Assembly: GCA_036397975.1 (NCBI GenBank)
Contig: DASWHW010000128.1
Span: forward strand, 1-22,706
DNA from: SZUA-287 sp036397975
Lineage (GTDB): Bacteria > Bacteroidota > Ignavibacteria > UBA10030 > UBA6906
Direction: 5' to 3'
DNA: 22,706 bases
The position numbers and the translations under genes are program-made. The stretch's first letter is position 1. Each line of letters starts with the position of its first letter. This document shows positions 7,586-15,396 of the stretch, in pieces. The notes beneath the pieces are model-generated. The model was given only the letters and a program-made list of their open reading frames with translations. It ran no database searches and was not told the origin of the DNA.

Positions 7586-7616
7586 CAAATATAGGAAAAA
7601 GGGTTCCGAAACTCAA
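7586..7616 (-). promoter_or_regulatory. Promoter of tRNA-Leu
   Basis: On the minus strand: TTGAGT (7611-7616), 17 nt, TATATT extended to TATATTTG (7586-7593). TATATTTG matches the Bacteroidota TAnnTTTG box exactly, with a TTG 20 nt upstream. The predicted start lies about 5-8 nt before the mature tRNA 5' end at 7572. Confidence 0.7.
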
Positions 7617-7720
7617 TCCGGTTTGCGGGCTCACAAGTCGTGATCTCTCAATTGACAATGTAAGGAGTGCCACCGTCTCATTCGTTACGATCATTTCCAC
7701 GCTATGTCAACCTGAGTCGA

Positions 7721-10700
7721 ATGAGCGGAATTGCCTTGACATATTTTCTTGGTCGATGTTGGCTGAGACCTTTACTTGGCCTTTGCTTCATCTCTTCCAT
7801 TGAAGTTCACACGCAGCCGTCCACGCCATCAAACACGTTCGACCGCCTCCTCAACATCTCCTCTTGGAGTGTAGACTCCGTCGTGACGTTTCCACACCAA
7901 TTTGTTGTTGCTCGTAGTGAGACAGTTTGGTTTGCCGGGGAACGGCTGGCTCGCGGGGTCCAATATTCAATTGACTACCGATTCGGCAGAGTAAGCTTCG
8001 ATAGTGCTTTTGTCAAGGACTTTCGAAGGGAGGGTGTCAATTTCGTACCTCAGGTCCGCATTGCCTATCGCTATTTTCCTCTTGCCTTCAAAGAGAAGTA
8101 TTACCTTCGTCGGCCTATTGTACTAAGGGATTCGACAGGCAACGATAGCATCCGCGTAGCTCCGGTTTCCGCTCCTCTGAGCCTGAGCGAAATGTTTGGC
8201 TCCGATATTCAAAAGAGTGGCAGTATCTTCAGGGGATTTGTTGTGGGGTCAAATAGGGACTTCACAGTGAACTCGGGCTTGCGTCTCCAATTCTCCGGAC
8301 GAATCTCCAATGATCTGGAAATCGCAGCATCCCTCACCGACGAAAACACCCCTATCCAACCTGAAGGGACGACGCAAACCTTGCAAGAGTTTGACAACGT
8401 GTTTGTTGAGCTTAAGGGAACAGACTATGCTGCAACACTCGGAGATTTTCATTTCGAGGCGGAAGGATCTGAATTTGGTCGGATCAAACGAAAGCTGAGC
8501 GGTGGGCAAGGAACGGCGACGTATAGAATTGGCAACAACAGCGGCACAACGGTCATTGCCGGAGCCGTAGCGAAAGGACAGTTTCACTCAATGCCATTTC
8601 AAGGATTGGAGAGTGTTCAGGGGCCATACCGCCTTACAGGAAGAAATGGCGAACGGAATATTATTGTCCTTGCAGGCACCGAAAGAGTGTATCTAAACGG
8701 GGAACGCATGCTCCGGGGTGAAACAAATGACTATACGATCGATTATGGAATTGGAGAGGTTCGGTTTACAACCCGCCGACCGATTACATCTTCCTCACGT
8801 ATTGTGGTTGACTTCGAGTACAGCGACCGCCAGTTCTCCCGATCTCTGATTGGGGCGTCAACGGAGGCAAACTTGATTGACAGGTCTCTGGTCTTCAGAG
8901 CGTCATTCTTCCGCGAGGCCGATGATCCTGATAACCCCATTGACTTCGCAATAACTGATAGTGCGAAAACCATACTTTCTGCTGCAGGAAATAGGCGTGA
9001 AAACGCTGTTGTCAGTGGAGTTACACAAGTTGATTCTAACGGATTCTATATTCGAATCGACTCGATTCTTGCCAATGGTTCTCCCGTAGTTATCTACCGA
9101 TATGCGCCTGGAACACGGGCGACATATGTTGTACGCTTCTCTCAAGTTGGGTTTGGAAAAGGAGATTACACTCGACAGGGACTGGGCGTCTTTGCCTGGA
9201 AAGGACCTGGAGCAGGCGATTACCTCCCTATTCAATTCCTGCCGATGCCAACCGATCATCAACAATTAGACCTGAGAGTTGAGACACATCCTCGTACCGA
9301 TTTAACCGCAAGTGCAGAGTTCGCTCAATCCGTATTTGACCCGAACAGGTTTTCAGCTCTCGATGACGAAAAAAATAATGGGAAAGCATTTTCTCTTGGA
9401 GCTTCCTATGCTCCCGCAACAATTGAAATAGCAGGGAGTACCCTCGGGGCAGCATCATTTTCAGTGAAACACCGATTCCTTGGTGATCGATTCAACCCGA
9501 TAGACCGAATAGATGATGTCGATTTTAATAGAAAATGGGGAACGGACTCGATACTCGCTGGAGATGAGCGAACGACAGAGGGATTGATTAGTTATTCGCC
9601 AACGAAAGACCTCTCCTTCGGGGGGGGGGTTGGGACATTTCACAGAGGCGAATTCTTTAGCACTACCCGGACCAATGCATTCTTTAATAGTGTCGGCGAG
9701 GAGCTACCTGTCTCCGAATACCAATTTGAGAGGTTGAAGAGCGAGGATAATCGATTTGGAACTGATGCTTCTTGGAATCGACACAAAGGCCGAATTGAGA
9801 AGAGCTTTTCCAGTGTCACGCCGTTTGCGAGTGTTGAGACGGAAAGGAGGAGAATTCGGTCGATTCCGGGGGATTCGCTGGTTCTTGGGTCATTCGGATA
9901 TGAGTCGCTGGGAGGGGGGATTCGCTGGGAGAATATTGGACCGGCAACCGTTAGCGCTAGAGTCGATGTGAGAGGCGACGATAGTCTTTTAGCAGGAAGC
10001 CTTTCCAGGGAATCGAGGTCCGTCACTCAGACATATGAAGCGTTGATTGATGACCGCCAATCGCTGAGTTCAAATCTGAATATCGTTCTCCGATCTCGGA
10101 GACCATCAGAGACCTTCCGGCGTTTAGGAAGAATAGAAAACAAAACCGTTCTCGTTCGGAGTCAAACACGCTATTCTCCTTTCAATAGGGCATTGGAAAC
10201 CGATTTTCTCTATGATGTTGCGACCGAGCGGTCGTCTAAGCTTGAACGAGTGTTTCTAAAAGTTGCCCCGGGAAGCGGCAACTATAGATATGTCGGAGAT
10301 CTCAACGCGAACGGTGTTGCCGATGAATCTGAGTTCGAGATGACACGCTTTGATGGTGATTTCGTGGTGGTCAGCGTTCCGACGGAAGAGCTTTTCCCGG
10401 TGATAGACCTAAGAACCGGATTGAGGGTACGTCTCCGTCCCTCATTAATAATAGGAAATCCAGATGGGGCGTTGGAGAAATTCCTTTCGATCATCTCAAC
10501 AGAAACCTACGTTCGTTTAGAAGAAAAGAGCACTGAAAAAGATCTCGCAAAAATTTACCTGCTCTCGCTCAAGAACTTCTTAAATGATTCTACCACTATC
10601 AGTGGTTCGAACCTGTTCACCCAGGACGTTCATTTTTTTGAGGGACGCCCCGAGTTTTCCGCCCGCATTCGATTTTCACAAAGAAATTCTCTGAACAATT

Positions 10701-11245
10701 TCAGTACCGGATTGGAAAAAGGGTTCGGACGCGAAAGATCTCTGAGAATCAGGTGGCAACTAGTGACGGAAATCGCAAATCAAATCGAATTCGTCAACAA
10801 AGTCGACAACTTACAAAGCAATGTATTTGGCCGACCGCATCAAATTACAGCGAATGCTTTCAGTTTTGACCTCTCCTACAGGCCGGAACAGGAGATTGAA
10901 GTTGGGATGAACTTCGACGGCGGAACATCCACGGACGATTTCCAGAATCCGCCCGTTGATGCTTCGGTAAATACTCAGGTCCTACGGTTTGTGTATGCTT
11001 TTCGAGGAGCAGGTCAAGCTCGACTTGAAGTAGGAAGGGAAGAGCTGAATGTTTCACGAACAACCACTGAGTTGCCGTTCGAGCTTACCGGTGGTCGTAT
11101 TCCTGGCAAGACCTGGCTCTGGAGAGTGTCTATCGACTATCGACTTGTCCATTTCGTTCAAGCAACTCTCAGTTACAACGGACGAACGGAGGGTGGTCGC
11201 TCACCGATTCACAACGCACAAGCAGAGGTCCGCGCATTTTTTTAG
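7721..11245 (+). CDS. Giant outer-membrane protein of unknown function
   Basis: Start chosen at ATG 7721, which gives an R-containing n-region and a hydrophobic stretch (LLGLCFISSIEV). A GTG at 7667 is in frame, but it overlaps an AAGGAG and would extend the n-region by 18 residues. Predicted 1174 aa. Residues about 125-400 carry features of a large uncharacterised family common in Bacteroidota/Chlorobiota envelopes: LRLQFSGRISNDLEIAASL, TPIQPEGTTQTLQEFD, FVELKGTDYAATLGDF, then RVYLNGERMLRGETNDYTID and a VDFEYSD strand. The remainder is a series of amphipathic strands ending in VRAFF; a terminal aromatic residue is typical of outer-membrane barrels. Transport or assembly roles are possible but not shown. 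A run of ten Gs at 9620-9629 (residues 634-637) makes it a candidate for on/off switching. Single-gene unit; no convincing promoter seen. Confidence 0.85.
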   Translation: MSGIALTYFLGRCWLRPLLGLCFISSIEVHTQPSTPSNTFDRLLNISSWSVDSVVTFPHQFVVARSETVWFAGERLARGVQYSIDYRFGRVSFDSAFVKDFRREGVNFVPQVRIAYRYFPLAFKEKYYLRRPIVLRDSTGNDSIRVAPVSAPLSLSEMFGSDIQKSGSIFRGFVVGSNRDFTVNSGLRLQFSGRISNDLEIAASLTDENTPIQPEGTTQTLQEFDNVFVELKGTDYAATLGDFHFEAEGSEFGRIKRKLSGGQGTATYRIGNNSGTTVIAGAVAKGQFHSMPFQGLESVQGPYRLTGRNGERNIIVLAGTERVYLNGERMLRGETNDYTIDYGIGEVRFTTRRPITSSSRIVVDFEYSDRQFSRSLIGASTEANLIDRSLVFRASFFREADDPDNPIDFAITDSAKTILSAAGNRRENAVVSGVTQVDSNGFYIRIDSILANGSPVVIYRYAPGTRATYVVRFSQVGFGKGDYTRQGLGVFAWKGPGAGDYLPIQFLPMPTDHQQLDLRVETHPRTDLTASAEFAQSVFDPNRFSALDDEKNNGKAFSLGASYAPATIEIAGSTLGAASFSVKHRFLGDRFNPIDRIDDVDFNRKWGTDSILAGDERTTEGLISYSPTKDLSFGGGVGTFHRGEFFSTTRTNAFFNSVGEELPVSEYQFERLKSEDNRFGTDASWNRHKGRIEKSFSSVTPFASVETERRRIRSIPGDSLVLGSFGYESLGGGIRWENIGPATVSARVDVRGDDSLLAGSLSRESRSVTQTYEALIDDRQSLSSNLNIVLRSRRPSETFRRLGRIENKTVLVRSQTRYSPFNRALETDFLYDVATERSSKLERVFLKVAPGSGNYRYVGDLNANGVADESEFEMTRFDGDFVVVSVPTEELFPVIDLRTGLRVRLRPSLIIGNPDGALEKFLSIISTETYVRLEEKSTEKDLAKIYLLSLKNFLNDSTTISGSNLFTQDVHFFEGRPEFSARIRFSQRNSLNNFSTGLEKGFGRERSLRIRWQLVTEIANQIEFVNKVDNLQSNVFGRPHQITANAFSFDLSYRPEQEIEVGMNFDGGTSTDDFQNPPVDASVNTQVLRFVYAFRGAGQARLEVGREELNVSRTTTELPFELTGGRIPGKTWLWRVSIDYRLVHFVQATLSYNGRTEGGRSPIHNAQAEVRAFF
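9620..9629 (+). repeat. Uninterrupted G10 tract inside the outer-membrane protein gene
   Basis: Ten consecutive Gs encode GGG-GGG-GGG-G(TT) in the frame as given. Loss of one G would lead to TGA at 9735-9737. Gain of one would lead to TAG at 9658-9660. Either way the protein would end near residue 650-670 instead of 1174. Confidence 0.95.
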
Positions 11246-11277
11246 GAATGGCGGAACTATTGACAATCATGGTCCTC

Positions 11278-11306
11278 TTGCGTTTATGGATGGGATTCGG
11301 TATACT
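11278..11306 (+). promoter_or_regulatory. Possible promoter of ogt
   Basis: TTGCGT (11278-11283), 17 nt, TATACT (11301-11306). The -10 is strong. A terminator-like hairpin begins only 8 nt downstream, so a transcript from here would meet it at once. Confidence 0.4.
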
Positions 11307-11313
11307 CCCCTGC

Positions 11314-11342
11314 ACACGCTGTGCATGACCGCGTGTTTTTTT
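11314..11342 (+). terminator. Terminator of the outer-membrane protein gene or attenuator of ogt
   Basis: ACACGC (11314-11319) pairs with GCGTGT (11331-11336) across an 11-nt loop, followed by a seven-T run to 11342. A competing hairpin, GCACA/TGTGC, at 11312-11324 shares the left arm. It lies about 70 nt after the preceding stop codon. Confidence 0.6.
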
Positions 11343-11382
11343 CCTTCGGCATTAACTCTCGCTCTCATCTCGACATCGCCTC

Positions 11383-11886
11383 ATGGTTCACTGCACCTCA
11401 TTTGATTCACGTGTTGGACTTATTTACGTTGCTTCAACCGACAAGGGCGTCTGTAAGGTCAGCGTTCCACGCGAGACAAAGAAGGATTTTCTGAAGTGGC
11501 TTCACAAAAATTTTTCTGACAAGGAGGTGCGCGAAAACAAATCGCGAAACAAGGAAGTGATTGATCAACTGAACCGATATTTCTCCGGGAAACTGGCGCG
11601 ATTCACCTGTTCTGTCGATCTCATGGGTACACCATTCCAGATGCGTGTGTGGAAAGAACTGATGAAAATTTCCTACGGCACAACGATCTCGTACAAGCAA
11701 CTGGCGAAACGGATAGGCACCAGTCGCGGTTACCAGGCGATCGGAAGAGCAAACGCGAACAATCCGGTCCCGATCATCATTCCGTGCCATAGAGTAATCG
11801 GAACCGATGGATCGCTCGTCGGTTACACTGCAGGGGTGAAGACAAAAGAATTTCTTCTGAAGTTGGAAGGGTCATTGATGATCTGA
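11383..11886 (+). CDS. ogt: Methylated-DNA--protein-cysteine methyltransferase
   Basis: Suicide DNA repair protein that moves the methyl group from O6-methylguanine to its own cysteine. Start ATG 11383; there is no good Shine-Dalgarno sequence, which is not unusual here. Predicted 167 aa, normal for the short Ogt type without an Ada domain. The N-terminal ribonuclease-like part spans residues 1-75. The C-terminal DNA-binding/catalytic domain starts at FQMRVWKELMKISYGTTISY. It contains the helix-turn-helix GYQAIGRANANNPVP with the base-flipping arginine, and the active site IIPCHRVIG with C135. It ends in LVGYTAGVKTKEFLLKLE. The usual GG in LVGYxGG is AG here, a mild change. It sits alone between the outer-membrane protein gene and pcrA. 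Confidence 0.97.
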   Translation: MVHCTSFDSRVGLIYVASTDKGVCKVSVPRETKKDFLKWLHKNFSDKEVRENKSRNKEVIDQLNRYFSGKLARFTCSVDLMGTPFQMRVWKELMKISYGTTISYKQLAKRIGTSRGYQAIGRANANNPVPIIIPCHRVIGTDGSLVGYTAGVKTKEFLLKLEGSLMI

Positions 11887-11941
11887 CATAGCCCCTGCAA
11901 AAATTTCCATCCCGTTTCTGCTCACCTAATCCAAAAACATC

Positions 11942-11970
11942 TTGCCTTCTCCGTTCCTTTTCAGTATTAT
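11942..11970 (+). promoter_or_regulatory. Probable promoter of pcrA-yihY
   Basis: TTGCCT (11942-11947), 17 nt, TATTAT (11965-11970). The leader to the ATG at 12088 would be about 110 nt, pyrimidine-rich, with no clear structure. Confidence 0.45.
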
Positions 11971-12087
11971 CGTTACGTCGTTCACATTCTAGCGAATACA
12001 AAGTGTAGTACAGAACTGCACGATTATTCTTTCTTTGTGTTTTTGTGTCTTCTGTTTTAGTACACCTTTCAAGCCACCGACGCGGGC

Positions 12088-14319
12088 ATGCACCTCAGGG
12101 ATCTCAACAACGTTCAACAAGAGGCTGTGAAAGCCGTCAACGGTCCGGTGATGATTATTGCCGGAGCGGGCAGCGGGAAAACACGTGTGTTGACCTACCG
12201 GATTGCGCATCTCCTCGACCTCGGCGTTCGGCCTGATTCGATCCTCGCTTTGACGTTCACAAATAAAGCTGCTAATGAAATGCGTGAGCGCATACGTGCC
12301 CTGCTGCGCCGCCCGGACACAGGGCTTTGGATGGGGACGTTTCACTCCGTTTTTGCGAGAATTCTGCGAAGGGAATGCGAACATCTGGGATACTCCCGTG
12401 CCTTCAGCATTTACGACAGCGATGACTCTCTCTCGGTGATTAAACAGATTATGAATAGCTTTGGGATTTCTCAACAGCAGTTCAGTCCTCAAGGCATTCG
12501 GTCGCGGGTAAGCGTAGCAAAGAACCAAATGTTATCGGCAAGTCAATACGGCCAATCTGTAGTTGATCCTTTTGGGCGGCGGGTGGCGCAGGTGTACACC
12601 GAGTACCAGACCATTCTCAAGAACAGCAATGCGATGGATTTCGATGATTTGCTTTTGAAACCTATCGAGTTGTTCGAACGCCATCCCGATATCCTCGAAC
12701 ACTATCACCATCGGTTTAAGTATGTGCTGGTAGACGAGTACCAGGACACGAATCGTGTTCAGTACCGGCTCATTCAGCAGCTTGGGAAGCAGCACAGGAA
12801 CGTCTGTGTTGTGGGAGATGATGCACAGAGTATCTATGGTTTCCGGGGCGCCGATATCAGGAATATCCTTGATTTCGAAAAAGATTATTCGGATTGCACT
12901 GTATTCCGGCTGGAACAGAACTACCGGTCCACAAAAACGATTCTCGCTGCAGCAGATTCCGTGATCAAACGAAACGCGGGTCAAATCCCGAAAGACCTGT
13001 GGACGGACAACGCCGACGGAGAACCGATTACATTGAACGTGTGCAGCGACGATCAAGAAGAAGGGTATCGCATCGTTCATTGCCTGCAGGAAGAAACGCT
13101 GCGACGAAAGCTTGACCTCAAATCATTTGCGATACTCTATCGCACCAACGCGCAGTCACGCTCGCTGGAAGATGCCCTTCGGCGCAACGGAATTCCCTAT
13201 CGCATCGTCGGTGGGGTGGCTTTCTATAAGAGACGCGAGATCAAAGACGTTCTAGCGTACTTGCGGCTTGTCGCTAACCCTCAAGACACAGAGAGTGTTC
13301 TCCGCGTGATTAATGTACCCGTTCGCTCTATCGGTGATACAACGATTAAGAAATTAAAAGCGTTTGCGGCTGAGAGAAAACTTTCTCTCTTCAATGCGCT
13401 CGGGACTAAGGATTTGCCCTCCAGCATCGCCGATCGGACAACGAAGTCGATTCGGCAGTTTCACGCGATGGTCAACAAGTACATCAGCCTCAAGGAAGAA
13501 ATGTCCGTTAGCGAATTGGCGCGGTCAATGCTGGATGATATAGGGTTCCTGCAAATGATGAAAGAGGAAAACACCGTGGAGTCCCGAGAGCGGAGAGAAA
13601 ATCTTCTGGAGTTTGTCTCCGGCATAGCTGATTTCGCAGATAAGTACCCGGAGGCGAAGCTCGAGCAGTTCCTGGAAGAGGTTTCGCTCGTCTCGGACGT
13701 TGACTCTGCGGACTTCTCTCGTAACGCGGTAACGTTAATGACGCTTCACTCGGCAAAGGGTTTGGAGTTTCCTGTCGTCTTTATTACGGGAATCGAAGAA
13801 GGACTCTTTCCGGTTGGCGGCTCTGTGGACGAGGATGTGGAAATCGAAGAAGAACGTCGCCTGTTCTATGTTGGAATCACCAGGGCGATGACGAAACTCT
13901 ATCTTTCGTACGCTCTCTCTCGCTATCGCTTCGGTGAAAGAGCGTATGCGGTCAAGTCTCGCTTTCTGGATGAGATCGATCAATCCCATGTGGAAACAAG
14001 AAACAGCTACGCGCGGTCTGCCGGACCCTACCGCAGAACAAATTCTCAGGCTCGTTCCATCTCTTCACCCGTCGCGCGAAAGAAACAACTGACGACTGAC
14101 GTTGATCAGTACTTTCGTGATCCGCCTCCTGACTCCGAGGAGGAGTCACAGGAGGTATTCAACGCACACGTCGGAAGCATCGTCACGCATGAATCCTTCG
14201 GCAAGGGTCGTATCCTGGCAATTGATGGCAATGGTGAGAACCTTCGGGCGATCGTCGATTTTGAATCTGTCGGTCGCAAGCATCTCATGTTGAAATTTGC
14301 CCATCTTCGACCAGTGTAA
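12088..14319 (+). CDS. pcrA: UvrD/PcrA-type DNA helicase
   Basis: Superfamily 1A 3'-5' DNA helicase for repair and replication restart. Predicted 743 aa, the usual PcrA length. Motifs appear in order: a Q motif (LNNVQQEAV), Walker A (AGAGSGKT, K31), motif Ia (LTFTNKAANEM), motif Ic (GTFHS), motif II (VDEYQDTN, D216-E217), motif III (VVGDDAQSIYGFRGA), motif IV (EQNYRST), motif V (LMTLHSAKGLEFPVVFITG) and motif VI (RRLFYVGITRA). Residues about 695-743 (VTHESFGKGRIL...FAHLRPV) match the Tudor-like C-terminal domain of PcrA/UvrD that contacts RNA polymerase. The linker before it is long and polar. No key residue is missing. Start ATG 12088 fits the conserved N-terminus despite a weak ribosome site. 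A membrane-protein gene follows after 39 nt and is probably co-transcribed. Confidence 0.97.
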   Translation: MHLRDLNNVQQEAVKAVNGPVMIIAGAGSGKTRVLTYRIAHLLDLGVRPDSILALTFTNKAANEMRERIRALLRRPDTGLWMGTFHSVFARILRRECEHLGYSRAFSIYDSDDSLSVIKQIMNSFGISQQQFSPQGIRSRVSVAKNQMLSASQYGQSVVDPFGRRVAQVYTEYQTILKNSNAMDFDDLLLKPIELFERHPDILEHYHHRFKYVLVDEYQDTNRVQYRLIQQLGKQHRNVCVVGDDAQSIYGFRGADIRNILDFEKDYSDCTVFRLEQNYRSTKTILAAADSVIKRNAGQIPKDLWTDNADGEPITLNVCSDDQEEGYRIVHCLQEETLRRKLDLKSFAILYRTNAQSRSLEDALRRNGIPYRIVGGVAFYKRREIKDVLAYLRLVANPQDTESVLRVINVPVRSIGDTTIKKLKAFAAERKLSLFNALGTKDLPSSIADRTTKSIRQFHAMVNKYISLKEEMSVSELARSMLDDIGFLQMMKEENTVESRERRENLLEFVSGIADFADKYPEAKLEQFLEEVSLVSDVDSADFSRNAVTLMTLHSAKGLEFPVVFITGIEEGLFPVGGSVDEDVEIEEERRLFYVGITRAMTKLYLSYALSRYRFGERAYAVKSRFLDEIDQSHVETRNSYARSAGPYRRTNSQARSISSPVARKKQLTTDVDQYFRDPPPDSEEESQEVFNAHVGSIVTHESFGKGRILAIDGNGENLRAIVDFESVGRKHLMLKFAHLRPV

Positions 14320-14358
14320 GTGATCGCGCTTCACAGTCTCCTCTATAGAAGATAAGCG

Positions 14359-15279
14359 ATGGTTGAGTTCGTCATTAAAACCGTACGGTTAACGCTTCAT
14401 GTGGGGGAGGCCGTCTGGTTTTATCTTCGTTCACTGACAAAGAAATTATTCGAGGAGGATATCCTTTTTCTTGCGTCGGGACTCGCTTTCAATAGCATTC
14501 TCACGATGATTCCCCTCATGCTGCTTTCTGCGTCCGTTTTAGGATCCTTCCTCAATTCATCATCCATCGCAATGCACCAGCTCAACGAGGCCATGAACAC
14601 CATCTTTCCGCAACAGCCGTTTGCAGGGAGCATTCGTGAATCGATAATGAAAGTTGTGGAAGATATCGTTCAATATCGACGATCGATAGGAATCTTTGGC
14701 GTTATCGTTCTTGTGTGGACTGGGACTGCGCTGTTCGATGCCCTCAGGAGCGTTTTGCACTCCGTTTACCACCTGCCGAAAACGAGAAACCTGTTCGTGA
14801 GCCTGGCACACCATGTCGGCTTTGTGTTTGTGGTCTTTATTCTTTTCGTGGTTTCCAGTGTCTCCTTGTGGATCGGTTCCTTCATAGAGAGCATCGCGCT
14901 TGAGTATCCTCAATTTGCCTTCATCGATTTTCCCCAGGCCAACAAATTCATTCCCGGGATAATCTTCGGTGTCCTGACCGCATGCATGTTCTATATTGTC
15001 TACCGATACATTCCGGACACGAAGCCACCACGGGCAGCGGGTCTTATTTCGACACTCACCACAACGATTCTCTGGATCGTCGCATCAAAGCTTTTCTCTG
15101 TTTATCTTGGCCGATTCTCGGCCCTCGGGAAAATTTATGGCTCCTACGCGTTCATCCTTGTTATCCTCATCTGGGTTTACTTCTGCTCACTTGTTTTTGT
15201 GCTTGGAGCAATTGTGGGGCAGGTGTATTGGGAAAGAAGGAAGTTACGTGAGGAGGGAAAACTGGAAAGATGGGTTTGA
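14359..15279 (+). CDS. yihY: YihY/BrkB-family inner-membrane protein
   Basis: Predicted 306 aa with about six membrane-spanning segments, near residues 37-62, 113-133, 150-174, 198-217, 225-245 and 260-285. Family marks are the opening FLASGLAFNSILTMIPLML, the IGIFGVIVLVWTGTALFDAL segment with the following NLF, the YRYIPDT loop between helices 4 and 5, and the last pair with YGSYAFILVILIWVYFCSLVFVLGA. This family was once thought to be ribonuclease BN, but that activity belongs to another protein; the role of YihY is unknown, with transport suggested. Start ATG 14359 lies 39 nt after pcrA, without a promoter between, so it likely shares the helicase transcript. The C-terminus is a short basic tail in the cytoplasm. 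Confidence 0.93.
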   Translation: MVEFVIKTVRLTLHVGEAVWFYLRSLTKKLFEEDILFLASGLAFNSILTMIPLMLLSASVLGSFLNSSSIAMHQLNEAMNTIFPQQPFAGSIRESIMKVVEDIVQYRRSIGIFGVIVLVWTGTALFDALRSVLHSVYHLPKTRNLFVSLAHHVGFVFVVFILFVVSSVSLWIGSFIESIALEYPQFAFIDFPQANKFIPGIIFGVLTACMFYIVYRYIPDTKPPRAAGLISTLTTTILWIVASKLFSVYLGRFSALGKIYGSYAFILVILIWVYFCSLVFVLGAIVGQVYWERRKLREEGKLERWV

Positions 15280-15302
15280 CTAGTTCATGACTGTGGATTT
15301 GA

Positions 15303-15333
15303 TTGACAATCCTATAGTGCTTTGATATATTTT
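15303..15333 (+). promoter_or_regulatory. Promoter of the carboxyltransferase gene
   Basis: TTGACA (15303-15308), 17 nt, TATATT (15326-15331, continuing TT). This is the best consensus promoter in the window. The predicted start near 15338 leaves an A/T-rich leader of about 60 nt before the ATG. Confidence 0.75.
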
Positions 15334-15396
15334 AGCTCAATCAGACTAACTTCTTTTTTCATCATCTATTAGACCAACTGAATAAAACGGGTTACT

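Noticed and set aside
7652..7680. TTGACA at 7652 as promoter of the giant outer-membrane protein
   Set aside because: No acceptable -10 at 17 nt (GTCTCA); TCTCAT at 18 nt is poor. An AAGGAG at 7662 lies where the spacer would be.
11260..11290. TTGACA at 11260 as the -35 of ogt
   Set aside because: The hexamer at the right distance is TTTATG; the TTGCGT/TATACT pair just downstream fits better.
14359..15279. Ribonuclease BN annotation for the membrane protein
   Set aside because: Old database error for this family: ribonuclease BN is a soluble metallo-beta-lactamase enzyme, whereas this is a multi-span membrane protein without a nuclease motif.
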